Assembly: GCA_954871525.1 (NCBI GenBank)
Contig: OX940867.1
Location: forward strand, 13,121,343-13,185,342
Origin: Parietaria judaica
Taxonomy: Eukaryota; Streptophyta; Magnoliopsida; Rosales; Urticaceae
Direction: 5' to 3'
Length of the DNA: 64,000 nucleotides
Position numbers and translations under genes: made by a program. Shown piece by piece: positions 34,276 through 45,890 of this stretch. The notes beneath the pieces are model-generated. The model was not told the DNA's origin. It did no database searches and saw only the letters and a program-made list of their open reading frames with translations. How positions within the stretch are numbered: the first letter of the stretch is position 1; every line of letters begins with the position of its first letter.

Positions 34276-35373
34276 AGTAGTAATCGAGCGTTATTCCCTA
34301 AAAATAAGAGAGAAAAGAAACGGTAGAATCTTTTGCCCTCTGGTTACTATACTATCTATCCAGATTCTCTTGTCCATTGCCTATATCGTCAAACGGCGAT
34401 GACGGATAAATGTCAAATAGTCTTTCTGAATGGCAAGGTTGACTAGATATTATCTTTATGGATTTGTTTCGGATTGTATTTTGTATGATTAAGATTTGGA
34501 GATAAATTTACAGTACAATTCTATCCATGTCGAATTAATGTAAATTTTCAAATCTCAGAAGCTTAAGGTTTATAAACCTAAAAGCGGAAGCATGAACGTT
34601 AATGAGGCATGCGTCTAGAATCTCATTAACTAGCTTAATTATGGTTTTCTGAGTTCGATGTATAAACAAATAATTACAGATCGAGTCGATGTAATTATTA
34701 AAACGACATGATAATAATTGTTTAACATATTACCTCTTCTGTTTGAAGTTCTGAGTGCGCAACGAAAGCGGACTAGAAAGATCCTCTATGTAACAGTAGT
34801 AATTATGATTACCAATATAGTCCTTGATAAATTCACCATGTAAATAAAAAGTTCTCGTTATCTGGATATAACGGAGGAACTTGAATGCTATCACATTAAG
34901 AGATGTTTAATATCTCAAGTAATGTAGCATTTTATGACGAAGTCATAAATGAGACACTAAGGATTTTTGTAATCCGAGAATTAGTGTCTAACCTTATTAA
35001 AGGGGCGATCACATGGATCAATGCTTTACGGCAACCTGGATCGCAGATTCCTCGTGGTGGCTATTTTAATGTCTTGGACATTAATTGATATAGTCAAGCT
35101 CAATATCCTCACGTATATATACAAGTAATTCAAATTGCTGGTAAACCGCTAACATTATACTAATTTTCATTAGTAGTTAAATGGGAGCTTTGAACCATAT
35201 AAGGGGAAACAAGGAATACAATCTTCTGGATAAGATTGTAGGCGACATATAAAAATAACATAGTTATAGCTAATTGACCACTCTGTTTTTCTGAATAAAT
35301 AGTCTAGAATTGGACTTGTCTGGAAAACAGATTTAAGGACTCGAGGCATCTTCTTAGAGTGCAAGTGGGAGAT
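34276..35373 (+). repeat. 3' end of the first Y internal region
   Basis: Near-identical to 54290-55385, ending in the same polypurine tract. No coding potential was seen. Confidence 0.88.
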
Positions 35374-36875
35374 TGTTGGACATATTCTGTATAAGCCCTC
35401 TATTCATATGCTAATCCTGCTTGTATAAGATTAGGTCGTTCACCTAGGAATGAAAGGTTGTTATTAATGTTAATCTTATATAGTTATCTACGGATTATAG
35501 ATTTAATTATCAAATTGAATTTTTGATCCTTAGTTCTTTAAACTTTTGCATTTATGTTAAAGTCATCACACAGGGTCTTTGTGTTCGGAGGTTTGACTAA
35601 CATAAATAAATAAAAAAACTTAAAATTGGTCCATAGTCAAGATCGGAAGTGGGAACTTCTAATTGGGAACGAATACTGGTGAACTTAAAAGATCACATTT
35701 ACGTGGTAACCTATTACCGGGTCAGAGTGCTGTCCATACACTAGTAAGTTCATCGGGTATGAAGTGTCTTCATACTGGACATGGACTGACTTATATCCGA
35801 AATCATCATGTAAGTCTGTCACTGATGGAAGTATGATAAGGTCGCTAAGATGATCAGATGAAATCGGTTGATGTCCTGAGGTAATGTGGTTTTATACGGT
35901 TTAACTTAAACGATCTTTGATTTAATCATTTCAGTTTACAATCAAGTATCCCCAAAACTTTTATTTTGGGATCGGAAGGTTGGCCGTAGTAAACTGCATA
36001 TTACAGATATGGATAATAACTTTATGATTTCCTTATTATGATTTTGTGGGAAGCAAATAAGTACTCATGGCCAGCTTACAGATTCATAACCCGATAAGTG
36101 AGTAGTTTGCAATAAATCATATATTAAGGTAGTGTCGTCAAAAGGGCAGAACGGTAATAATACATTTACCCTTTCAATGAGAATCATAATAATACGAAAA
36201 CCGATCAATTCAGATATCTGATTGTATGAATGGACACCTGTGATTAGGAAGATATAATTATACACACTTGAGAGTTCAGCTTCGCGCTATAATGAAAAGT
36301 TACCGAAGTTGGTGAAATTTCTACACTTTCACCGTAGCTCGGGTGTGTTGTCCATTTGTCCCATTCGTAGCTCCATAAGGATGACACCACAAATATGTTT
36401 ATTATATTGGTTAAACATTGAATAGATCCAATCAAGAGTGATTCGTGATTGTCGTCACGAATTCTCTGATTAACCTAAAGTGGCTAAAGTACCAAAGTTT
36501 TTGGTACTGATCGGGAATGTAAAAAACTGATAATTGAATTTGACTCCTAGATAATTCTAGGATTATAGGAAATCAAATTCTGTGAATTTATCATTTTGAA
36601 TCGTGCAATTCTGATGTACGGTTTGAGAGTTATGGTCAAAACAATTTTTTAGCGAAAGCCGAAATAGCCGCTGCTTTTACCTGCGAAATTGAGAGAAAAT
36701 TAAATATTGGATTTAATTCCTAGAATATTTAATTAAGAAAATAACCATGATGATTTTCGAATTATGGTTATAGTGATTTTAAATCTTGAAAATATAAAGA
36801 TTTGATTTATTATATCTTTTAGGGTATTTTCTGAAAAGATTTAATTTGGATTTATTCTTTATTTGATTTGATCAT

Positions 36876-39573
36876 TGTTAAGGTCGGATTTGGTCAAATC
36901 CATCCTCAACACAACTCGTGTCGTTTTGTCCATAAACGACATGAGGGAGGCGAGGAAGTTCACCGGCGAAGAGGGAGTTATCCCCGAGGAAGGACATCCC
37001 TAGGAGGAATACCCCGAGGAAGTTCATCAGCGAGGGGACGCGGCCACGCGAGCAAGCGGGTCGCGATGAAGCGTCCCATCACGACTCGTGTCGTTTTGTC
37101 CATAAATGACATGAGGGAGGCGAGGAAGTTCACCGGCGAAGAGGGAGTTATCCCCGAGGAAGGACATCCCCGAGGAGGAATACCCCAAGGAAGTTCATCA
37201 GCGAGGGGACGTAGCCACGCGAGCAAGCGGGTCGCGATGAAGCGTCCCATCACGACTCGACGAGGAACTTCGTCATGATGATTATGCAGAACCCGGTGAC
37301 AGCCGAAGAGACGTGCATTTAATGAAGCCGACCTACTCACTCGATGAGAGCGTCAGCGACGGAGGCCTGCAGAGCCGAATGACGGCTGACGAGACGCGCA
37401 TTTAATGCGGCGCACCTACCCACTACGGCAGCATGCTCGGAGGTGACATAAAGTAAGGATAAACCCTGCTGCTCTCAAATCACGTCAGAAAATTGTTAAG
37501 GTCGGATTTGGTCAAATCCATCCTCAACACAACTCGTGTCGTTTTGTCCATAAACGACATGAGGGAGGCGAGGAAGTTCACCGGCGAAGAGGGAGTTATC
37601 CCCGAGGAAGGACATCCCCGAGGAGGAATACCCCGAGGAAGTTCATCAGCGAGGGGACGCGGCCACACGAGCAAGCGGGTCGCGATGAAGCGTCCCATCA
37701 CGACTCGTGTCGTTTTGTCCATAAACGACATGAGGGAGGCGAGGAAGTTCACCGGCGAAGAGGGAGTTATCCCCGAGGAAGGACATCCCCGAGGAGGAAT
37801 ACCCCGAGGAAGTTCATCAGCGAGGGGACGCAGCCACGCGAGCAAGCGGGTCGCGATGAAGCGTCCCATCACGACTCGACGAGGAACTTCGTCATGATGA
37901 TTATGCAGAGCCCGGTGACAGCCTAAGAGACGTGCATTTAATGAAGCCGACCTACTCACTCGATGAGAGCGTCAGCGACGGAGGCCTGCAGAGCCGAATG
38001 ACGGCTGACGAGACGCGCATTTAATGCGGCGCACCTACCCACTACGGCAGCATGCTCGGAGGTGACATAAAGTAAGGATAAACCCTGCTGCCCTCAAATC
38101 ACGTCAGAAAATTGTTAAGGTCGGATTTGGTCAAATCCATCCTCAACACAACTCGTGTCGTTTTGTCCATAAACGACATGAGGGAGGCGAGGAAGTTCAC
38201 CGGCGAAGAGGGAGTTATCCCCGAGGAAGGACATCCCCGAGGAGGAATACCCCGAGGAAGTTCATCAGCGAGGGGACGCGGCCACGCGAGCAAGCGGGTC
38301 GCGATGAAGCGTCCCATCACGACTCGTGTCGTTTTGTCCATAAACGACATGAGGGAGGCGAGGAAGTTCACCGGCGAGTCAAATCCATCCTCAACACAAC
38401 TCGTGTCGTTTTGTCCATAAACGACATGAGGGAGGCGAGGAAGTTCACCGGCGAAGAGGGAGTTATCCCCGAGGAAGGACATCCCCGAGGAGGAATACCC
38501 CGAGGAAGTTCATCAGCGAGGGGACGCGGCCACGCGAGCAAGCGGGTCGCGATGAAGCGTCCCATCACGACTCGTGTCGTTTTGTCCATAAACGACATGA
38601 GGGAGGCGAGGAAGTTCACCGGCGAGTCAAATCCATCCTCAACACAACTCGTGTCGTTTTGTCCATAAACGACATGAGGGAGGCGAGGAAGTTCACCGGC
38701 GAAGAGGGAGTTATCCCCGAGGAAGGACATCCCCGAGGAGGAATACCCCGAGGAAGTTCATCAGCGAGGGGACGCGGCCACACGAGCAAGCGGGTCGCGA
38801 TGAAGCGTCCCATCACGACTCGTGTCGTTTTGTCCATAAACGACATGAGGGAGGCGAGGAAGTTCACCGGCGAAGAGGGAGTTATCCCCGAGGAAGGACA
38901 TCCCCGAGGAGGAATACCCCGAGGAAGTTCATCAGCGAGGGGACGCAGCCACGCGAGCAAGCGGGTTGCGATGAAGCGTCCCATCACGACTCGACGAGGA
39001 ACTTTGTCATGATGATTATGCAGAGCCCGGTGACAGCCGAAGAGACGTGCATTTAATGAAGCCGACCTACTCACTCGATGAGAGCGTCAGCGACGGAGGC
39101 CTGCAGAGCCGAATGACGGCTGACGAGACGCGCATTTAATGCGGCGCACCTACCCACTACGGCAGCATACTCGGAGGTGACATAAAGTAAGGATAAACCC
39201 TGCTGCCCTCAAATCACGTCAGAAAATGATGATTAAATAGGAAATAGGCGGGAAAGATAGAGCAGGAAGGCATTGTAAACTCTATAAAAGGCAAGATAAG
39301 CCTCATTTGTAGGGGTTGGTGGTTCGAACAAAAGGGAGAGAAAAAAGACTCAGCAAAGGCAAGAAAAAGAGATCTTGTAATAGAAAAAGGCCTCAGAAAA
39401 AGAATTATCTAAGGCTCATAATCCTTCATCTGTCCAACTATTTAACGGAAGAAAACCGAGCTCATTTCGGAAATCATAATAAAACAGAGATACTCATCAT
39501 ATGCTGTCATTTTATTTATTATTTGATGATTGTCTTTGTGACTGGAAAAGGGTGGTGAAAATCGCCCTCTACA
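36876..39573 (+). repeat. 5' LTR of the gypsy element, with nested tandem repeats
   Basis: It is 2,698 bp. Macro-units of about 618 bases start with TGTTAAGGTCGGATTTGG at 36876, 37494 and 38113. Each holds two copies of a 171-base CpG-rich unit beginning GTGTCGTTTTGTCCATAAAC. After 38378, shortened units of about 247 bases follow. Ten copies of the 171-base unit can be counted. TATAAAAG at 39283-39290 is the likely TATA box. The LTR start itself is reiterated, so several internal copies look like LTR ends. Confidence 0.92.
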
Positions 39574-39576
39574 GTT

Positions 39577-39594
39577 TGGCGCCCACCGAGGGGC
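39577..39594 (+). other. Primer-binding site of the gypsy element
   Basis: TGGCGCCCACCGAGGGGC begins three bases after the LTR. The leading TGG pairs with a tRNA CCA end. It is a common plant gypsy-type site and is different from the initiator-Met site of the copia elements. The tRNA was not identified. Confidence 0.75.
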
Positions 39595-39638
39595 TTTGTT
39601 TTCTTTCTAACTCACAGCCAGGAATTTGAAGGAACGAG

Positions 39639-42167
39639 ATGTCGACTAGCGATAACGTCATCACCATAGAAGGGGACGCAGTCTTAGCCATGGAGAGACT
39701 CCGGGAGCAGCTGGCCAAGGCCAACGCGAGGGTGATGGAGGCAACACGGGTGGCCGAAGAGGAGGCCAAGAAGGCAGGGGAGCAGGAAGAGCGGAACGGA
39801 CAACTTACTGCCCTTCTGGAGCGGGCGAGTCAAAGAAGAGAAGGTCCGGAGAGCACGATCGTGGGATCATCAGCTCGGGGAGCGGTTGGAGTAACGGCTG
39901 AAGGAGAGCAAGGCAACCTGACGCCTCAAGCGCTGCCGATCGTTAGGGATCTCTTCAATGCCGCCGGCGTGACACCGGCGAATGCGACAAACCCGCCGGG
40001 AGGCTTAACAACCACCATAGCGAAAACAATCCAAGAGGAGGTCCAGAGAGCGATGAGGGAGATATCCTCAAGCATGGAGGCGAAGATGGGATACGTAGCC
40101 TCGCAGGTGCATAAAGCCACGAGCGCGGCGCCCGAGATCGATAGGTTGGTGAAGGAGGCCAGGGTGACGCCTTTCTCGGCAAAGATCCGCGGTGTGGAGC
40201 TAGGAGAATTGCCGAAGGTCAGGCTCTCGCAGTACAGAGGAACTTTGGACCCAAACACCCACGTGAAGTCATTTCGGATCGCCACGGAGCGCGTGGGCGG
40301 CGAGGAAACGAAGCTGGAGGCCATACTGTGCCACCTCTTTGTCGAAAGCTTGCAGGGCCCGGCGAGCGACTGGTTTGCTAAGCTACCATCAGAATCCATA
40401 GGCGACTCCAATGAACTCGTCACTTGTTTCCTGCGGCACTATTCGATGTACGTCCAGAACGAGGCAACCGTTACGACTCTGTGGAACATTTCATAGGGGC
40501 GAGAAGAAACCCTCCGACAATACGTCGGAAGGTTCAAAGACGTCATGGTCAAAATCCAGGTGCTCGATAGCGTCGTCGCTATTCAGGCACTGAAGCATGG
40601 GCTATGGTATTTGGCTCCTTTCCGTGAGGAGTTAATAAAAATGCGCCCGTTGGCGATCGAGGATGCGCTCCACAGGGCGACGCTCTTCATGGAAATAGAA
40701 GAGGAGAATTTGGCCCAGAGGAAGATCCACGAAGGTGGAAGCAAGGGAAGGCAGCATGGAAAGAGGGTAGGTGGGGACGGAGGAGATACCTCATCATCCC
40801 GAGCGAGGAAGGGAGAAGAAGACCGAAGAAATCCCGGTGAACGACGAGGTCGTGAAGCTCCAAGGAAAGAAGTGTATCACGTTGACGAGCGCAAAGATCG
40901 CGACTATGATCGAAGAGACCGCTACCAAGGAGGATCCTCGGAAGACCGAGGACGATTCCCTGATTATCGAGGAGGATCCTCGGAAAGCCGAGGACGATTC
41001 TCCGATGATCGGGGAGGACCCTCGGAAAACCAAGGACGCTACCCCGACGATCGAGGAGGATTCTCGGGAGACCGAGAACGGTACCCCGATGATCGAGGAG
41101 GATACCCGGGGAACCAGGGAGGGTTCTCTAACGACCAAGGAAGATCTTCTGGAAACCAAGGGGGATCCTCGAGGTCTGGAGGCCGAGGGGGTTTCTCGGG
41201 AGGCCGAGGAGGTTTCGGGCCGAAATTTTGGCCAAAAGATATGAGCAAATTCTGCGATTACCATAACTACAATGGCCACGCCACTGAAGATTGTGCCATG
41301 CTAAAGAAGGAGCTCCAGAGAAGATACGCGACAGGGGACTTCAGGGACTTCGCATACAAACCTCCCGTGCCTTGGAATAATGGGAACAGGGCATGGCAGG
41401 GCCGGCAAGAAGAACCTACGAACGATGGGAAGGACGGCCGAGACGGGGCAAAAAGGAACCTGGCAATCGAGCCGCCACTGGCGAGGCATAGCGAGGAAGA
41501 CCGACCGGCCTCGAGAACGAGAATCGAGGTAATCATGGGCGGATCACGATTCTGCGAGGATTCGGTCAATAGCATAAAAGCTTTCCAGCGGAGGGGGAAG
41601 GAGCACGGTCAAGAAGACGTGAAGATGGGCGCCGCAGGCGTAAGAATAGAATTTGTGGAGAATGAGGATTGCGCAGACATGCACGACGATGCTCTGGTCC
41701 TAGAACTCAGCGTCGGAGGGTGTGAGGTTTGCCGCATCCTCGTCGACAACGGAAGCTCGGTCGACGTCATTTTTTATGAATGCTTGACGAAGATGGGCAT
41801 CGAGGGACTCGCGATAGGAGGACGACCCCGCAAGGTGTCAGGTTTCAATGGGGATATCGCCGTCTCGATGGGGACAGTACACCTCCCGGTCCGCGCAGGG
41901 AGCATCAACCGGATGACGAAGTTCATGGTGCTAAACGTCCCGTCGCATTTCAACATTATCCTGGGGAGACCTTGGATCCACTCCATGAGGGCCGTGCCAT
42001 CAACCTATCACCAAAGCATAAAGTTCCCGGGAAGGAGAGAGGGGGAAGTCGAGGAGCTCAAAGGAAGCAGGGACGCATACCGGATCTGCTACATGATGCA
42101 TCACAAGTCGATAACTGCCGAGAAGGGAACCAAGCAGACGGAGAAGGGAGAGCCGGCCGGATTATAG
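39639..42167 (+). pseudogene. gag-protease of the gypsy element, with one internal TAG
   Basis: From ATG 39639 (MSTSDNVITIEGDAVLAM) the frame runs to TAG 42165-42167, with a premature TAG at 40494-40496 just after TTLWNIS. The frame continues unchanged as GREETLRQYVGRF; gypsy Gag usually has Gln here, so CAG-to-TAG is likely. Gag retrotransposon-type sequence covers 40190-40640. It is followed by an Arg/Gly/Asp/Ser-rich tandem tract (about 40920-41220, unit near GGSSEDRGRFPDY) and a variant zinc finger, CDYHNYNGHATEDC, at 41254-41295 (Cys-His-His-Cys). The protease signature LVDNGSSVDVIF lies at about 41740-41776. Two acid-rich shadow frames in the repeat tract were ignored. Confidence 0.88.
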
Positions 42168-45100
42168 CAATTAGCGAAGCCCGCCCCAAGGTTTCCCGGG
42201 CGGAGTAAAGGGCGGGGGAAGAGCGTCGGTAGCACAGCCAGGGTTCTTAGCACGGAAGACGTCGAGGCTCGGGGCGCCGAAGAAAGAAAGGGAGGAGCGC
42301 AGATCGAAGGAGTGGAGCGAGTTTGCATCGACGAATCCGATCCTACTCGGACGGTCGGAATAGGCGCGGAGCTCGATCCGGATACCAAGGCACAACTAAT
42401 CAATTTCCTCAAGAGGAACCGGGGGAGTTTCGCTTGGTCTCACGAGGACATGCCAGGGATCGACCCCTCGGTAACAGCTCATCGCCTCAACGCCGACCCA
42501 AGGCACAAGCCCGTCGTACAGAAAAGGAGAAAGATGGCCCCCGATAGAAACAAGATCATCAACGACGAGGTGGATAAGCTGCTCTCGATGGGAACCATCC
42601 GAGAGGTAAAATATCCCGAATGGCTGGCTAACACAGTCGTCGTAAAGAAGAAGAATGGCAAATGGCGAGTTTGTGTGGACTTCACCGACCTCAACCGAGC
42701 CTGCCCGAAGGATAGTTTCCCGATGCCGCATATAGATCGTCTCGTCGAAGCCACCCACGGCTACGAGCTTCTCAGCTTCATGGATGCGTATTCCGGATAC
42801 CACCAGATTAGGATGCACCCGGAGGATGAAGAGAAGACCGCCTTCGTCAGCGAGAGAGGCACGTACTGCTACAAAGTCATGCCCTTCGGACTGAAGAACG
42901 CCGGAGCGACTTATCAAAGGCTGGTGACCAAGATGTTCCACAAGCAGATCGGGAAGAGCATGGAGGTGTACATTGACGACATGGTCGTCAAATCCCTGAA
43001 AGCGGCGGCGCACGTTGAGCACCTGGAAGAATGTTTCGAGATTCTAAACCTGCACGGGATGAAGCTGAATCCCACTAAGTGCACTTTCGGTATGTCCTCG
43101 GGAAGATTCTTGGGCCACATGGTCACTCGGCGAGGGGTCGAAGCCGACCCCGAGCAAATCGAGGCAATCAAGAGCATGCCCTCGCCCAGAAATCGAAGAG
43201 AGATTCAGAGACTGACCGGGAGGATTGCTGCTCTAAACCGATTTATCTCGCGATCGGCCGACAAAACCCTTATTTTCTACGAACTATTAAGGAAGAACAA
43301 AAAGTTCGAGTGGACCGAGAAATGCGAGGAAGCCTTCCAGGCGCTGAAGTCCTACTTGTCATCGCCGCCCGTTATGACGAAACCAAGACCGGGGGAGCCA
43401 TTATACTTATACATCGCTGTGTCTGATCGCGCGATCAGCCAAGTGCTTGTGCGAGAGGAGGATGGGGAGCAGAGGCCAGTCTCCTACATCAGCAGGAAAC
43501 TCCTCGACGCCGAGACGAGATACCCTCAACCCGAGAAACTTGCTCTGGCAGTATACGACGCATCGGAGAGACTGAAGCATCACTTCCAAGCCCACACCAT
43601 CGTTGTCATGACCGACAGACCCATCCGCACTATCATCCACGGTCCGAGCCATTCGGGAAGGGTCACGAAGTGGTCTATAAAGCTGGGAGCGTACGACATT
43701 GAGTACAAGCTTCGGACAAGCCTCAAGTCTCAAGTGCTCGCAGACTTCCTCATCGAATTGCCAAAGGATCCGGTAGACCCGGGCGACAAAGCCGGCATCT
43801 GGAAGCTACAAGTCGATGGATCCGCTACAGCGCAAGGATCTGGGGTAGGGATCAGGATCACCTCCCCTAAGGGAGACGTGATAGAAAAAGCCTGTCGTCT
43901 CGCATATCGCTCCACCAACAACGAGTCGGAGTATGAGGCGCTCATCATCGGGATGCAATCATCCTTGGCAATCGGGGCGAAAAACTTGCATGCTTTCTCG
44001 GATTCGCAGCTGGTGGTGAAGCAAGTGAACGGGGAATACGAGAAAAACGACGAGCGAATGGAGGCTTACGCAGGAGTGGTCGAGGCTCTATCAAGGAAAT
44101 TCGACTACTTTAGCCTGACACAGGTGACGCGGGGAGACAACACTCACGCCGACGCGCTGGCAGGCCTCGGTTCTACGACTGAAATCGGAGAGCTAAGGTC
44201 TGTCACGGTAGAAACGGTGGAGAAACCGAGCATCCGGAGAGAGGAGGGCCCACCAAAGAAGAAAGCTAGAGGAAAGGAAGAAGCCGAGGAGGCAAATGCG
44301 GGCGAGGCCAACATAAACGAGATCGAAGAAAGCGAGGACGAGGAAGGGGAGCGGGGAGTTGTGGATGACGATGAAGCAGAAGATTGGAGGATGCCCCTCC
44401 AAAGGTACATCCTTGAAGGAACGCTGCCCGAAGACCCGCAAGAATCCCGAAAGATCAAGTCAAAAAGTTCCAGGTACACCGTCCTCGACAACATACTTTA
44501 CAGAAGAAGCTTCGCAGGTCCCTACCTAAGATGCCTTGGCAAAAGGGAGGCCGAATCCGTCATGCGGGAAATCCATAGTGGGGATTGTGGAAATCACTCT
44601 GGCGGGCGATCCTTGCTCAGAAAGACTAAGCGGCAGGGTTTCTTTTGGGAAACCATTGTCGCTGATTGCATCAACCATGCTAAGAGGTGCGAAAAATGTC
44701 AGCGGCACGCGCCAGCAATCAACTGCCCGGCCGAAGAGCTCTCAGTGGTCTCGGTTCCTTATCCTTTCATGAAGTGGTCGATGGACATTGTCGGCCCTAT
44801 GCCCGTCGGCCCACGACAGAAGAGGTTCATGCTCGTCGTCACGGATTTCTTCACCAAATGGACGGAGGCGGAAGCATACGCCAACATCAAGGACTCCGAT
44901 GTCGAGAGCTACGTTTGGAAGAACGTGATTACTCGCTTCGGCTTACCCCGGGAGATAATCGCCGATAACGGGTCCCAGTTCATCTCGAAGAGGTTCGGGG
45001 ATTTCTGCAAGCGGTGGAGAATAAAGCTCAACACATCGACTCCACGGTACCCCCAAGGCAACGGGAACGCCGAGGCGGTCAACCGAACCATCGTCGACAA

Positions 45101-45626
45101 CATCAAAAGGAGGCTCGGCGAAAAGAAAGGACTGTGGGCGGACGAGCTACCAGGAGTGCTATGGGCTTATCGGACCACCCCCCATTCCGCGACCGGCGAG
45201 ACGCCTTTCGCCTTGGCCTTCGGAGTGGAAGCTGTGATCCCAGCAGAGGTTGACATTCCAAGCCTCCGTCGAACGCTGGCCCCTAGCCGCGAAGAGGATA
45301 ACGAGCAGGGTCTCCTCCATCAGCTCGACCACATCGACGAGAGGCGTGAGCAAGCAAGCACGCACGTGGCCAACTATCAGAACACGATCGCGCGTTTTTA
45401 CAACAAGAAAGTGCGCCCAAGAAGATTCAGAGTCGGGGAAATGGTCCTCCGACGAGTTTTCCAGAATACAGCCGAAGAAAATGCCGGGAAGCTGGGGCAA
45501 ACCTGGGAAGGCCCCTACATGGTTACCAATGTCGTCAAACCGGGAGTCTATGAGCTCAAGAATACGGAAGGAGCAAAAGTAATGCGGAGTTGGAACGTGA
45601 AACACTTGAAAAAGTTCTACCAGTAG
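42168..45626 (+). CDS. pol (RT, two RNase H, integrase) of the gypsy element, open
   Basis: It is in the same frame as gag, separated only by the TAG at 42165. It stays open for 1,152 codons to the stop at 45624-45626. No clear ATG opens it, so read-through or a spliced or fused Gag-Pol is likely. RT has KNGKWRVCVDFTDLNRACPK (42655-42710), MDAYSGYHQIRMHPED (about 42780-42830), MPFGLKNAGATYQR, and YIDDMVVKS (42969-42995). The first RNase H (about 43390-43760) reads LYIAVSDRAISQVL where an active enzyme has a catalytic Asp. The second RNase H (43800-44170) keeps VDGSA, NNESEYEAL, FSDSQLVV and RGDNTHADAL, so all four acidic positions are present. Integrase has an HHCC finger (HSGDCGNH...CEKC, 44570-44700), MDIVGP (44782), IADNGSQF (44957) and NGNAEAVNR (45063). 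It could still supply enzymes. Confidence 0.88.
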   Translation, partial: QLAKPAPRFPGRSKGRGKSVGSTARVLSTEDVEARGAEERKGGAQIEGVERVCIDESDPTRTVGIGAELDPDTKAQLINFLKRNRGSFAWSHEDMPGIDPSVTAHRLNADPRHKPVVQKRRKMAPDRNKIINDEVDKLLSMGTIREVKYPEWLANTVVVKKKNGKWRVCVDFTDLNRACPKDSFPMPHIDRLVEATHGYELLSFMDAYSGYHQIRMHPEDEEKTAFVSERGTYCYKVMPFGLKNAGATYQRLVTKMFHKQIGKSMEVYIDDMVVKSLKAAAHVEHLEECFEILNLHGMKLNPTKCTFGMSSGRFLGHMVTRRGVEADPEQIEAIKSMPSPRNRREIQRLTGRIAALNRFISRSADKTLIFYELLRKNKKFEWTEKCEEAFQALKSYLSSPPVMTKPRPGEPLYLYIAVSDRAISQVLVREEDGEQRPVSYISRKLLDAETRYPQPEKLALAVYDASERLKHHFQAHTIVVMTDRPIRTIIHGPSHSGRVTKWSIKLGAYDIEYKLRTSLKSQVLADFLIELPKDPVDPGDKAGIWKLQVDGSATAQGSGVGIRITSPKGDVIEKACRLAYRSTNNESEYEALIIGMQSSLAIGAKNLHAFSDSQLVVKQVNGEYEKNDERMEAYAGVVEALSRKFDYFSLTQVTRGDNTHADALAGLGSTTEIGELRSVTVETVEKPSIRREEGPPKKKARGKEEAEEANAGEANINEIEESEDEEGERGVVDDDEAEDWRMPLQRYILEGTLPEDPQESRKIKSKSSRYTVLDNILYRRSFAGPYLRCLGKREAESVMREIHSGDCGNHSGGRSLLRKTKRQGFFWETIVADCINHAKRCEKCQRHAPAINCPAEELSVVSVPYPFMKWSMDIVGPMPVGPRQKRFMLVVTDFFTKWTEAEAYANIKDSDVESYVWKNVITRFGLPREIIADNGSQFISKRFGDFCKRWRIKLNTSTPRYPQGNGNAEAVNRTIVDNIKRRLGEKKGLWADELPGVLWAYRTTPHSATGETPFALAFGVEAVIPAEVDIPSLRRTLAPSREEDNEQGLLHQLDHIDERREQASTHVANYQNTIARFYNKKVRPRRFRVGEMVLRRVFQNTAEENAGKLGQTWEGPYMVTNVVKPGVYELKNTEGAKVMRSWNVKHLKKFYQ

Positions 45627-45890
45627 CCCCATCTCACTGATTCATCTTCGTCATTATGAATATAAATCTTATCTTTCTGCCAGTTGGGGAAGTCCCGGCC
45701 CTCTCCTGTTCGGGGCCACTTTTTCTCTTTATCACATGACTTCTATTTTTGAACTGACTCAAATTGTTGCTACGTATGGCCCTTTATTCTTATCTCAGGC
45801 TCGTCAGAAGAAGTAATTGCTACATTTCCACACACGCATCGATGAGAGCTTCGATAACAATTATAAATATACAACGATATACGTATATAT

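Noticed and set aside
36868..39074. Long open frames on both strands (up to 159 codons) with Arg/Gly/Pro-rich repeats
   Set aside because: They lie wholly within the gypsy LTR tandem repeats and exist only because the 171-base period is a multiple of three. The same peptides recur in the 3' LTR (46356-47552).
36876..39573. Regular repeat array that might suggest a CRISPR-like structure
   Set aside because: Units are 171 and 618 bases with no short repeat/spacer pattern, in a plant genome, inside an LTR.
40771..41279. Glu/Asp-rich (plus) and Ser-rich (minus) frames
   Set aside because: They are shadow frames of the repeat tract in the gypsy Gag, which is the supported frame.
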